A program made the position numbers and the translations under genes. A stretch of DNA of 20,522 bases from Spongospora subterranea (lineage: Eukaryota; Endomyxa; Phytomyxea; Plasmodiophorida; Plasmodiophoridae), in the NCBI GenBank assembly GCA_900404475.1, contig OUQQ01000353.1, positions 1,926-22,447 on the forward strand. Direction: 5' to 3'. How positions within the stretch are numbered: position 1 is the stretch's first letter; each line of letters starts with the position of its first letter. The notes below the pieces were generated by a model. It was not told the DNA's origin. It saw nothing but the letters and a program-made list of their open reading frames with translations, and ran no database searches. Below are positions 8,813-18,946 of this stretch, in pieces.

Positions 8813-8886
8813 GATTCGGCCATGATATTCTGATCTGCAATGACAGGAGCGATGATGGACAACAATCTTATATTTGAATAATGCAT
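8674..8886 (-). CDS. Unassigned ORF in the right arm
   Basis: A minus-strand ORF of 70 codons from an ATG at 8886. A second ATG (at about 8823) follows a possible acceptor (TCATTGCAG). The shared protein block is HPSIKEFLKSSKKDV and MFVDR, also present on the + strand in the left arm. If the 49-bp intron is removed, reading continues as ADEISPMSLAISPSTIGTW to a stop. I do not recognise the protein. This side looks more like the ancestral gene piece than the left arm does. Confidence 0.3.
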   Translation of the reverse strand: MHYSNIRLLSIIAPVIADQNIMAESRHPSIKEFLKSSKKDVKDRENAMFVDRGIGKIMNFENQSKFDFSR

Positions 8887-9261
8887 TGCAGTCCATTAAC
8901 ACACAATTCAGAGCCATCATCGTGGTCGCGTTGTTTTCAGAACAGTGTTCTCAATGGATGATTTTAGGAGGCGCTTCAAAACGCTATTTTGGTAAAGACA
9001 ATAGAAGATTGGAACTATTCATTGCCTTGGCCAATATGGCATTTTTAAGCGGCGGCCAGTGCGGCCATTTATCTGATCCTGTAATTTGTCGACCGACAAT
9101 AGTTTCCTGTAAATCAATGCGATCATGTTGATGTCGTCACTACCATCAGATCGGTTGGCGCCATATGCCCATGTCACTGTCCTTGGTTTCGCGAGGCCGC
9201 GACCTGCCCATGACGATGGCGATACACGATACCTGGCCCACTGTGGATAGCGCCATATATC
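8887..9261. other. Upstream region of the GNAT gene
   Basis: No gene is supported. Presumably holds the promoter of the acetyltransferase gene. The word GCGCCATAT occurs twice, near 9160 and 9251. Confidence 0.4.
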
Positions 9262-9771
9262 ATGGGCGCCATTTCATACGAGATATGGAGAGGTGCAGCG
9301 CCTTGGGCGGGCCAACTCTATCGGCTGGAGCTGGATCTGCGCCTTCAGTGCCTCAGGACCCATCTCGCTCAGGACAAGGACTGTGTATTCCCATTCGACA
9401 CTGATCCATCCACCGTTCATGTTGTCGCCGTTCATAATCAACTCGGCACTGATCACGTCGTCGGTTGTGTATTGTTCCATTACGAGGATCAGGTCAGGCC
9501 GGGCCTACACACTGGCCGTCTATTCCAGATGGCGGTGGCGCCATCCTATCGTCGCCAATCTATCGGCACCAGTCTCGTTCACTCCCTGGAATCCTATCTA
9601 CAGCAGGAACTCCCCGCCGACGCCAATCTCGCCATCTATCTTCACGCTCGTGTCAATGCGGTGCCGTTCTACAGCCAGCTGGAATATCGTGTCGATGGGG
9701 ACGAGTTCGAGGAAGTCGGGATTAAACACTATAATATGATCAAGACGATAACACACTCTAAATCCTCATAA
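9262..9771 (+). CDS. GNAT-family N-acetyltransferase, ElaA/YitI-like
   Basis: A single uninterrupted ORF of 169 residues. GNAT enzymes move an acetyl group from acetyl-CoA to an amine; the substrate here is unknown. The fold's signatures are in order: an N-terminal helix (LYRLELDLRLQCLR), beta strands with VVGCVLFH, the motif A core RLFQMAVAPSYRRQSIGTSL (residues about 87-106), in which R-R-Q-S-I-G is the acetyl-CoA pyrophosphate loop, and a late LHARVNAVPFYSQLEY block (strand, Asn and Tyr typical of motif B). The ending EFEEVGIKHYNM resembles the 'F.E.GIPH..M' end of ElaA-like proteins. The loop has Ser-Ile-Gly where Gly-x-Gly is more usual. The ATG is the first plausible one and gives a full-length domain. 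It has no intron although neighbours are intron-rich, and it converges with the WD40 gene. Confidence 0.9.
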   Translation: MGAISYEIWRGAAPWAGQLYRLELDLRLQCLRTHLAQDKDCVFPFDTDPSTVHVVAVHNQLGTDHVVGCVLFHYEDQVRPGLHTGRLFQMAVAPSYRRQSIGTSLVHSLESYLQQELPADANLAIYLHARVNAVPFYSQLEYRVDGDEFEEVGIKHYNMIKTITHSKSS

Positions 9772-10186
9772 TCACTAGATTGTTCATCTGATTCTCTTCC
9801 CCGATATCATATTCTCTTTTTCGGTCTTTGTTGTGTCGGTCCTGGTGAATTCCCTGGTCCGTTTAACGATCCTCCTCCTCCTCCGCCGATCCCTCCCCCG
9901 TTCTTCACCGCCTTCCCTCCTCCCCCGATATTCCCACATAACGGCACGTCTTCAACGGCCGCCAATGGCAACCGGCTGTGAATCTGTTGACAACGTCAGT
10001 CGGTCGAACTGTGGAAATCGCAATCTCCACAGGAACTGACCCGATATTGAACCGATGATTGTACAGCTGGTGAAGGGATCAGTTTCGACGAGATTATATC
10101 CCCTTGGGGTTTAGGCCTTTTCCATATCTGATCGTTCTAATTGGCGATAAAGTCAGGTAATGATCGGGGAGAAACGGTCGAGAGGA
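9772..10186. other. Intergenic region between two convergent genes
   Basis: Holds the 3' ends of the GNAT gene (+) and the WD40 gene (-). A strongly C/T-rich tract on the + strand lies at about 9865-9935. No further gene is seen. Confidence 0.5.
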
Positions 10187-13100
10187 TCAGGAACTGACAA
10201 GCGATTTCACATGACGATTATCGTTCGATTGATGGGAAGAGCTGAGGGTGATCGCCTTCAGTCTCATCCAGTAGTCGTTGTCGTCAATATTACCACGATC
10301 TGTTCGTGATCCCCCTTTAGCCCGATAATCTTTCGACCCGTCTCCGTTCTCGTCGTTTGACGAAACCGATAGGAACTGGACCGGATCCGGTGCCTTAGCC
10401 GGGGATTGCCACGAACTAGGGCTGAATAGATCCCATGGATCGCGATCATTGGCGAACATGCCGATAAGCGCCCCGTCCATTGACCACAACAGTATTCGCC
10501 GATCATCTGATCCACTAACGATCATACGATATTCATTGACAATATCTACAGAATCAGTTCAACGAGAGCGCGTTGGTCGTGGTTCGGGGGACGATATCGA
10601 CCAACCTATACTGATAATGGATTTATCGTGACCTCTCCATGATCGACACAGGATAGGGCGAATCTCCCTCAGATTATCCGTTCTCCATATCTTGATATCG
10701 CCATTACCGTGACCGGTGATGATCATCTGATCGCCGTCGTCTTTCGCCATGTCGCTAATCGAATCGCCCTTATTCTGGATCAGCCACAGCTCGGCCCAGT
10801 CCTTCCCGCCATCATACGCCCGGATGTGCCCATCGGCCCCGGTCGATATTAACACCCTGAACTCCCCCGACCACAACAGCGCCTCTACGCTCTCCCCAGC
10901 GTACACTTTCTTCTTCACCGCCTTCGACTCCAAACTCCATATCACAACGCACCCATCCCTGCCGCCGGTCGCCAGCCAGCTATTCGTGCACGGTCGGCAG
11001 CAGGTGACGTCGCCCTGATGTCCCTTGCTCCCGCCGTATATGATGCTGTCGGGGGCCAGCACGCTCTGTCCCGTATCCGCCCAGATCCGAACTCGCCCGT
11101 CCCACCCGCACGAGATGATCGACTTCAGGGCGCTGTCGTCGAACCGCTGATCGACCAGGAAACTGATCGAGGTCACTTCGCGCTTGTCGGCGGCCGACGA
11201 CGACGACGATGATCCGCCCGATCCGCTACAGGTCGAAAGGCATTGGCCGCTGCTGAAGTTCCAGACCTTCACCGACCCGTCGTCGGTTCCGGTCAGGAGA
11301 CGGCGCATGGACGCGTCGAAGGCCATGGCGGTGAGTTTGGCGCGGGAGTGGGGCTGGCGAAACGAGCTGACGAGGCGGCCGGTGACGATATCCCAGACCT
11401 TGACCTGGCCGGCCAGGTCGGCACTGACCAGCTGTCGGAAAGGGGAATTGTAGACGATATCGCAGATATCGTCGTCGTGGCTATGGGGTTCGCGATCGCA
11501 GGTCGCCAATGACGGATACGATAACAATCGGCTGGAGCCGACCAACAGGGTCTTATGTTGTGCGATGAACGCCATCTTGCTGATGCGGTTTTCTGGGCGA
11601 TAATTACGATGGTCCGTTATGGTTTGCATACAGCGGAAGTTGCGAATATCCCAGATCTTGATGGTTTTATCGACCGCCAACGAGATGATCTGGTTGGCGT
11701 CCTCGTTCGAGAGGACCTGCTGAACGGCGGCGGTGTGCCCAGAGAGGGAGTTGACCTCCCGGCAACGGAACGGATCCCAGACCGATATTCGCCGGGACGA
11801 ACCGCACGAGATCATCAATTTATATCCGGGACAGTAATCGAACGAATAAACGCCCTTGTTATGACCGGTGTATCGCTTTCGAACTAAATCCTATTCGGGA
11901 ATCGATTAGGTCAATGGAGCGGATCCGGGTTCAGGTTCTGACCGATCGTTTCTCGATATCTGTGAATATGACGGTGCGATCTAAGGAGCTGGTGATGAGG
12001 GCGTCGAGTTCCGGGACCCATTTGATATCGGTGATCCAGTCCGAGTGAATTTGGTTCAAATGGTGATATCGGACGGCGTTGCACTTGGGGGATTCATGGC
12101 TGCAGGTCGATAGTAATCCGTCGCAAGCGTGCCATTTATCGTGGAACGAGACCAGGGTTATGGTCCCCTGACTGTCGCCGATCGCCATCATGTCCTGTCG
12201 GGGCAGTATATTAGCGCACCACCATATAATCGACGGACACCGGAGGATCGGCCGACCGATTGAGTGGACGGGATTGACGTGCAACAGACCGGCATATGGT
12301 CAAGAACTGATCGAATATGGTGTGGGCGAACACCAGACCGCATCTCTTCGACGGTGAGATCATTGTTCCTGGTCGACGGGTCGTCGTTGAATCGCGACAC
12401 GAGCTCGAACGAGTTGGCGTCGAAGAAATGGATGGTCTGATCGGCGTTCACCATCGCAACGCGATTAGACTTGGGCAATACACATGAGCCGATAATCCAT
12501 GAACGGCCACATCTGACTGTTCGATAATGTGATCGATCTTTACAGCCCCAAACCTGATTTATTCATCGGTTCGGATATGACTGGGGTGTTCCTCAAATTG
12601 ACGGGACCGACCTTGAACGTCCCATCTCTACTGGCCGTCAGGTATTTGTCGGATTTGGGAATATACAATATATCTTCGATCATATCGCGATGATAGTGAA
12701 GATGGTTATCGGCAGGTTCCGATACGGGAGATGACACGAATTTGTCAAACTAAATGGCGAAAACAGTTTGCGTTGGAGTATTTGATCAAGGAAACGGGTC
12801 GAAAATGAGATTTGCTGATTTTACATTGCGATCTGGAATATCGTTCGCTTGGCTCTCCATCACCAAATAGCTCGTGAATTCGTCCCAATCCACAGTCCCG
12901 TCCGAGTTGGCGTCGATCTTCATAAAGAGGTGGGTCAGCTCTTGCCGCCCCGCCGTCTCCTTCACCTTCAGCACATCGGCGAGCAACGACACGAACTGCG
13001 ATCAATATATGTCACAACAGTTGGACGACGATGGTGATCGGGCTCGTTCGCAACAAATACCTCGTCTTCGAACAATCCTTTCATCCCGCTCTCACCGGCG

Positions 13101-13201
13101 GCGTCGAAATACGTTTTCAATTGCTCCAATGTCTGCGCGTTGATCCTGATCCCATCATCGTCAGCGATGGTGTCCGTCGATGGACCCGTCTTGGTCGCCA
13201 T
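10187..13201 (-). CDS. EF-hand and WD40-repeat protein (WDR49/WDR64/EFCAB8-like)
   Basis: Seven exons: 13201-13061, 12995-12825, 12749-12554, 12516-12257, 12194-11943, 11890-10606 and 10545-10187, about 887 residues. Introns are 65, 75, 37, 62, 52 and 60 bp with GT-AG ends; CTAAT branch-like sites are seen in the fourth and fifth. Residues 75-86 form a canonical calcium-binding EF loop (DANSDGTVDWDE). WD40 blades follow, for example HRDMIEDILYIPKSDKYLTA, TASRDGTFK, MMAIGDSQGTITL, DWITDIKWV, GHNKGVYSFDYC, SAVDKTIKIWD-like and VSGSDDRRILLW; many end in Trp-Asp or similar. The order (EF-hand, then two beta-propellers) matches a family tied to cilia or flagella in other eukaryotes. The ATG at 13201 is the first after an in-frame stop. 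The 37-bp third intron is the least certain junction. The C-terminal tail is polar and serine/asparagine-rich. Confidence 0.93.
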
Positions 13202-13547
13202 TCGAGTCGGATGGCGCCCCAATCACCCGATCATGATTCAATTAGGGGCCGGAGATAGTACTCGATTACGATCAACATTTTGGATTAGGGACAAATCGCC
13301 GATAATTCAACTCGATTTGACCGATTCCCAAACCGGTTTTCCAAGTATTCTGTAATCCGGTTCCTTCATGTCATCACCCAGTTCCATTCTTTAGGTCCTT
13401 TCCAAGCGCCGTTTCAGCCAATTTTTTTAAAATTTGATCAACGATTCCACTGTCCGACGACTTCACCGACCAGAAATTACAATAGAATTTGTGTTTGGAT
13501 TTCAGGGGGGCAGTGTATTTGGTGTCTGACGGTTAACGATGAGCGAT
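13202..13547. other. Upstream region of the WD40 gene
   Basis: No gene seen. Presumably contains the promoter of the minus-strand WD40 gene. Confidence 0.4.
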
Positions 13548-14206
13548 TCACCTCAGCCGAAATATGTGCGAGTGCTTGGTGGAATTGATAAATAGCAAAG
13601 AACTAAGGAATTGTCGAAATCTCATCTCCTTCAAAATTCTTCTTTCTGACTTCGAAATGTTCCCAAAATCCACCTCAATTTGGAAAAAACAAGCGCCGCC
13701 AATGCAAATGATAATCGCGCCAACTTCCCGTCTAGGAACGCCGAATTGGTTGATCTTGACCAAAATCATCAACAAAAAAACGTTGATGTGCTCGTAAAGT
13801 GTCAAACCCTCTGTTTGAAGCGGGTGATATCTGTAGACGGTTTGGCTTCCAACATCTTCCAGAGTCTGCAAATGGAATGCGATTGCCCCTCTTGGTGTTA
13901 TGAAGACACAGCCAAATGTCAATGATATATCTGTTGTTGTAGCGAAACAGCGGGTTTCATGGCGATATTCAGGCGATTGACCTTGTGTTCCCCCATCACC
14001 GAATGATCTTGTGTTGTTGACCCTATTTTACATAACGACATACCAACGCGTGCTTTGCAGTTCCAGCGGTTTACCCGAATCATCCACAGGAATCTGAGTA
14101 GACACATCCGAACCATTAACTTAATTTTCAGACGTGTATAAACACATTGGCATACCCTGTTTTTGGGATATGCCAATCGACCATGAACTGCACTGGCTCG
14201 TTTCAA
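13548..14206 (-). CDS. Unassigned open region, possibly exons of one gene
   Basis: Two overlapping minus-strand frames are open. One runs for about 160 codons from just after a stop near 14029 to 13548 and reads like protein (VYRYHPLQTEGLTLYEHINV, then a hydrophobic stretch, then RREVGAIIICIGGACFF). It has no early ATG. Upstream, 14100-14045 reads VDDSGKPLELQSTRW in the same frame and ends at a strong donor-like GTATGT, so a splice is likely there. I cannot place a reliable start or acceptor and do not recognise the family. It could be a decayed gene. 14207-14436 shows nothing. Confidence 0.3.
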
Positions 14207-14436
14207 CTCCTAAAAAGCCAAAGAATGTCTCAATTCCAACCGTTTTCAAACAGTACAATCTGTCTAGATATGCGTTTCGAATACTTTAACTGATCAATTG
14301 AGCGGCCCATCAATAACTACTGCCAATCCATAACAGTCTTTGGTTGCGAATTGGTTCCCTCAATCCGATTGGGGTCACTTCCCATAGTAGAATCTACCAC
14401 AATTGATTTCAGTCCAAAAAATCAAACTTCAAATAG

Positions 14437-17400
14437 TCAACTTGATATAAAAAAAAAGGATTGTTTATTGAACAAAACAAACGCGAAATATTCGGTCAAG
14501 TGATAGAGCAGGGGCATTCCAAAGTACGGCGAGGACGATTCGCTCTTCACCCGATTGATAACAGTTTGATAGTTCATTACCCGAAGTGCGACATTCGCAA
14601 AAGTCGATTGTAAAGTTCGTTTTATCGGACCCAATGGCTGTTGCTGATGTGGTCGTTATCGCTGTTGTTAGCACCGAGGCAACAGTTTTTGCAGTAAAAT
14701 TGCAATGTATTCCCAATAATGACAGTGACGCCTGGTTATTTTTTCATTATCAACTCACTTGATGTTCGCCTATGACCTCAGGCGTGAGGAAATCGAGACA
14801 TTCTCGCTTCTGAATATCGCTTCCCAACGAGAACTCCCATTTTCTACAAGATGAACACACAATCACATAAACCGCCCAATAGAGACGCTGAATCGTACCC
14901 TTGCTTCGTCCTATCCGCCAATTTCCGAATAAAACTCCTAAACCGTTGGTATTGTATGGACTCGGCATCATGTCTGATAGGTCATGTTCAAAATAAGGGA
15001 AGAATACACATACACACGAGGTGAATACTGCTTTTTGGGGTCATAAATGCGAAATGCGATCAACTCATCGCGCCTATTGACAGCGCCTTCAGACAATACA
15101 ACTAAGATCGTACAGCAGGATCATCTACCTGAGGGACTTATAGGAACCAGAAAATGCGGTCTCTGAACAGATCTGACGATAACGAAGAGCGAAGAACGCA
15201 TTGAATAACATTCCGCCTTCAACAAGATTCGTAATCAAAGTTTCACTGTGAGAATCGATATATCAATATTGGTATATTATGGATAGGACGATCGGTAAAC
15301 AATTGCCACCTTGAGCACGATTCCAGAAGTGACTTCAACCTCGACTCAATCAGGACGTGACCAATGCTCTCTATTGTGGCGATATGGACATCAATGTACT
15401 CAAAGAACGGGGCCAGTAGATTGTTCCTAGCACCGATGGTGATCAGCGGATGATGATGACGATAGCTAGAGCTGACTGCGAATACCAATCCGATTCCTGC
15501 CATAAATGTCCATCTCCATCCATCAGGTTCCTGATAATCAGCACATAGAATAAGGGGCACGACAGCCGCTATCGCCCAAATACCGCCATTACCGCTGCAA
15601 ATTTGAGAATTTGATCATTAGTTCCCCAGCAACAGCAGCGACTGTCGAGGGTTTTTCGCCGTTCAGCAAATCCTCACCCTCAAACCCGACTGGAGGTTTG
15701 AGGACGATTATGGATATCAACTTCTGCAGAACGAAATCGCGCCTGGAGACACATTCAGGCGACCGTCAATGTCAGATGCGGAATTGTTACGGGTGATTTT
15801 GCTCCACAAGCAATGACATTTTCGATTCCTTGGCCTCCCTTTCGATCAACTTGACCAAACTGAGATTGAGCCCGAGACGATTTTTTTCAACTTTCCCAAT
15901 ATGGAAGTCAAGGTAATCGAAGAACGGAGACAGAAGCTGTTCCCTAATGAAAAAGAAGATCAGTGGATGGCGACGATAGAATAAAATTGACTGGGAATAC
16001 CAATCAGGTTCCTTCAGGAAATTCGCATCACAAAGAAGTCTTAGAGAAACCACATACAATGAGGGGCACGACCACATTTATCGATCCGATACCGCAATTA
16101 CCGTTGCAAACGTGAAACACCGAACTTCGATTTCCGTTCGGCTCCCTGCGAATCTTTCGCCTCATTTAAGAACTCGACAACATGGTTGGAGTCGATCATG
16201 GAGATGAACTCGGTCAAGAATCGGTGGCGTCTGGAAAACAGAGTCAGTCGACAGGCAATCTCAAATCCGGAATGGTTCAGGATATGGTTCTCCCAGTTCC
16301 TTGCGCTCGTACCGACGATTTTGCTCCAACCGCAAGTGATCCTTCTCTTTGTCGAAGTGATTTTTAACTAATTCGCGCAAAGCGGGATTCTCCAAAAAAT
16401 TCATAAGAGGATCGAGAATGCAATTACTGAATAGCCCCATGATTGAAAAATTATCAAACCATAATCTCACAAAGTTCTTACATGAAGTTCTTTTCTAACC
16501 TAAAACCCAGATCTGATTGGATCGGAACCAACATTTCGTCAACCAGCGATTTCTCACTCCTGTTGATCATGTTGACAGCTTCCTGGCCGAACAAGACGTG
16601 TATGCACCCGCTGAATATGAAACAGTTATGAATCGGATCACAAGAACGGGAAGGCGGCTTACTCAATGCCGAGAAGTTGCATGACTTTCAACAGCACATC
16701 GTAGCGATCATTGAGCTCTGCAGGAACGTTGCTACAAACAGGATTTCGGATAAATAATTGTGATCATGACGGCGAGTAACCATCTCGTACATGATTTTAA
16801 ACAGATTTCTGAGGGCACAGACAGCGGTACGTTTTTCGAGCATTTTCAACACAAGTTCGTCAAAGTTTCTCTTTTGGTCTTTCACTGAATATTCATAATC
16901 GTAAGAACGCTTGCTAAGAGCACGAAATCAGGGGAAGATTATGATCATAGCGGGATGTCAGTACAAGAATGGGTAAAGGTCCATAAGGGCTTCCACAAAC
17001 TCAGCAGATTTAAGCACATCAGCGGATGGAGGTTTGCTATTGACACGATTTATATGTTGATGACAGCTGTGAAGGGGCTGAACGATCCCGTACAAACTAG
17101 AATCCGGGTTGAGATCAGATGCGAGCAAGTTCCGTACAAGGGGATCAATAGCAGGAGGAAGTTTCCTATGGATAGGGAATAAGATAATGATTATGGCCGA
17201 GCTGAACGAGTTGGTACAAGTTTTCATAAAACAATTGTTCAAGCGCTTTCACCTCCGCATCAGATCTGACCAAGTTCCGCAGATGAAGCTCAACATTGGA
17301 AGGAACGCCTCTATGGACAGGAAATCAGAAATTCATTTCGATCATGTCGGGGGTTAATGGGGTCGTACAGGAAGTGAAACTGCGCTTCAGGAGATCCGGC

Positions 17401-18946
17401 ATCGTCACCAAATTCGAGCATCCTGATAACAGTGCGGGCACGATGGGAACGAGTTTGGCTATGGACAAATAATAGGTATTGATTATGATCATGATGGTTC
17501 TGACCGATCCCGTACAAGAATTGAATCAGACCACGAAGGGCTGCCGCATCCGCACCAGATTCGAGCATAATTCTTACAAGACGCGCATTAGCGGTCGGAT
17601 GTTTGCTATATATATGGTCAGGAAATGATGATCATGACTGGGCTGAACGATTTCGTACAAGAATGAGGACAGTTGTTTAAGTGCTTCCGTATCCGCATCA
17701 GAGTCGAGCAACTTCCATCCAAGGCGCCCAACCTCGGAAGGTGGTTGGCTATGAACAGGAAATTCAATAATGATCAAAAGGGGGTGAACGATCCCGTACA
17801 AGACTGATTGAATGACTTCCTCATCAACATCATATTGGCGCAACAACTCTACAAGACGATCTATATCGGAAGGATGGTCTCTATATAGATAGAAAATTAG
17901 ATTATGATCATTTTGACGGGGGGGAACGATCACTTACAAGAGTGGAAACAGTTTTTCTTGTGATGGCACATCCCCATCATATATCATCATGCGCCACACC
18001 ATATGCCCAGCGTTTCGAGGACTGTCACAATGGAAAGGAATCAAATGATTATGATGATGACCGGACTGAACCATTAAGTACAAGAGTGAAATCAGGTCAC
18101 TAATGACTTCAATCTCCGCATTAGACATTGCCAACTTCCACACAAGTCGCACAAGGTCGGCAGTGCAGTCACTATGGACAGGAAATTAGATGATGATACT
18201 GGCGTTGTTCAACGATTGTCCTACAACATGGAAAACGTGTGCTTAAAGGCCGTCAAAGGATTCCTCAAAAACACGATAGCCGCACTGGGCGATTTCAGTT
18301 CAGAAAACTGAAAATTCCAAAATTCGTGTCAAACCCGACATGATGCGATTGAACAATTTGGCAATATGGCGCATTTTCATCTCTTCCCGCTTTGACGCTG
18401 TCACCTTCTCATCAGTGATCACCGACAACAGATTGGTCAAATCTTGGCGGATCAGACGGCGAAGGTAGATGCTGTTAATGACCAGACATGGTTCGGCGGA
18501 TGAAACGAGGGACGATGACAATATCGGCTTACACAATGCCGAAATCTGTTGGAAGATTGGACATCCCTTCTTGATTGTCAGGGTGACTGCTATCGTCTCG
18601 GGGTTGATCGATATCGTACAGGAACGGGCACATTGTTGTAATAGCTCGCTGAGCCGCAGCATATTCGCGATCTTTATGTTTTGTCAACCACGCGCCGTAG
18701 CTTCTGTAAAACGGTATCATGATTGGAAAACGATATTTGCGGTCGGGGCCGAATCCTGTTTTTACATATCTCCTTCCATATAAGCTTCGTAGGCTTCCCA
18801 TCTACCGTCGTCCTCACTGCAAAAACGGGGTCAATCGATTATTACGATCAGTTGGTCTAATCCTGTTAATACCTATCGGATGAACCAGAAACCAGGAGAA
18901 TCACCGATATCAATGCGATAGTGAACCAGAGCAGCATCGAGCACAT
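14437..18946 (-). CDS. Predicted secreted protein with tandem exon-encoded helical repeats, unknown family
   Basis: I rebuilt 26 exons by GT-AG sites and frame: 18946-18873, 18816-18766, 18703-18533, 18471-18340, 18284-18225, 18171-18082, 18021-17938, 17880-17800, 17748-17659, 17605-17516, 17458-17369, 17310-17218, 17165-17094, 17036-16965, 16913-16791, 16731-16663, 16610-16482, 16426-16313, 16230-16102, 16039-15791, 15742-15593, 15530-15310, 15245-15148, 15101-15018, 14973-14759, 14643-14437. This gives about 1,012 residues. Exon 1 starts MCSMLLWFTIALISVILLVS, a typical signal peptide, so secretion or ER entry is inferred. The middle is an array of short helical repeats (for example RLVRIMLESGADAAALRGL, RLGWKLLDSDADTEALKQL). 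Nearly all introns are phase 2. Exon 22 is 221 bp and breaks the frame (see findings). The third exon could instead end at 18620. The last junctions (phases 1, 1, 0) and last exon are less certain. An AATAAA (minus) lies at 14469-14464. No known domain is recognised. Confidence 0.75.
14464..14469 (-). terminator. AATAAA poly(A) signal candidate
   Basis: On the minus strand AATAAA occurs in the last exon of the helical-repeat gene, just before the predicted stop. It is the canonical polyadenylation signal hexamer, but its position inside the modelled CDS means either the last exon is mis-modelled (a stop in another frame lies at about 14467) or the hexamer is coincidental. Confidence 0.35.
15310..16230 (-). 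repeat. Duplicated exon pair (two copies in tandem)
   Basis: Copy 1 is exons 16230-16102 and 16039-15791; copy 2 is exons 15742-15593 and 15530-15310. The introns inside each pair are both 62 bp and plainly related: GTAATTGCGGTATCGG... against GTAATGGCGGTATTTG..., then GTCGTGCCCCTCATTGTATG against GTCGTGCCCCTTATTCTATG. Protein matches include FISMI/LISII, SRLQR/SNLQR, EPDWYSQS/ESDWYSQS and LLSPFFDYLDFHI/LLAPFFEYIDVHI. Confidence 0.88.
16732..18224 (-). repeat. Tandem array of exon-plus-intron units
   Basis: Ten exons (60-93 bp, plus one of 123 bp at 16913-16791) are each followed by a 51-60-bp intron. Introns share the layout GTACGGGATCGTTCA, then a TGATCATAATC-like core about 22-30 bases in, and an ending like TTCCTGTCCATAG. 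The exons start with one base and end with two, so every unit is symmetric (phase 2-2). The exon ends usually read TTCTT before GTAC. Protein units share P-S/T-x4-RLV-x2-LL-x-S/D-DAD-x-EAL-x2-L-x2-F. Unit lengths are about 110-180 bp. The introns, which are not translated, resemble one another more clearly than several of the protein units do. This shows duplication of whole genomic units. Confidence 0.88.

Noticed and set aside
9293..9739. 148-codon ORF in a second + frame
   Set aside because: It overlaps the GNAT gene in another frame and shows no domain.
10749..11887. Several + strand ORFs of 64-110 codons
   Set aside because: They are antisense shadows of the long WD40 exon 6, kept open by its codon bias.
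16732..18284. CRISPR array or satellite repeat
   Set aside because: The spacing is regular, but the conserved parts have GT and AG ends, unit lengths vary, and removing them joins open frames. It is an exon-intron array.
16732..18284. Ankyrin or armadillo repeats
   Set aside because: The units are 20-31 residues for most, and lack the ankyrin TPLHxAA motif or a clear armadillo consensus. No known repeat family could be assigned.
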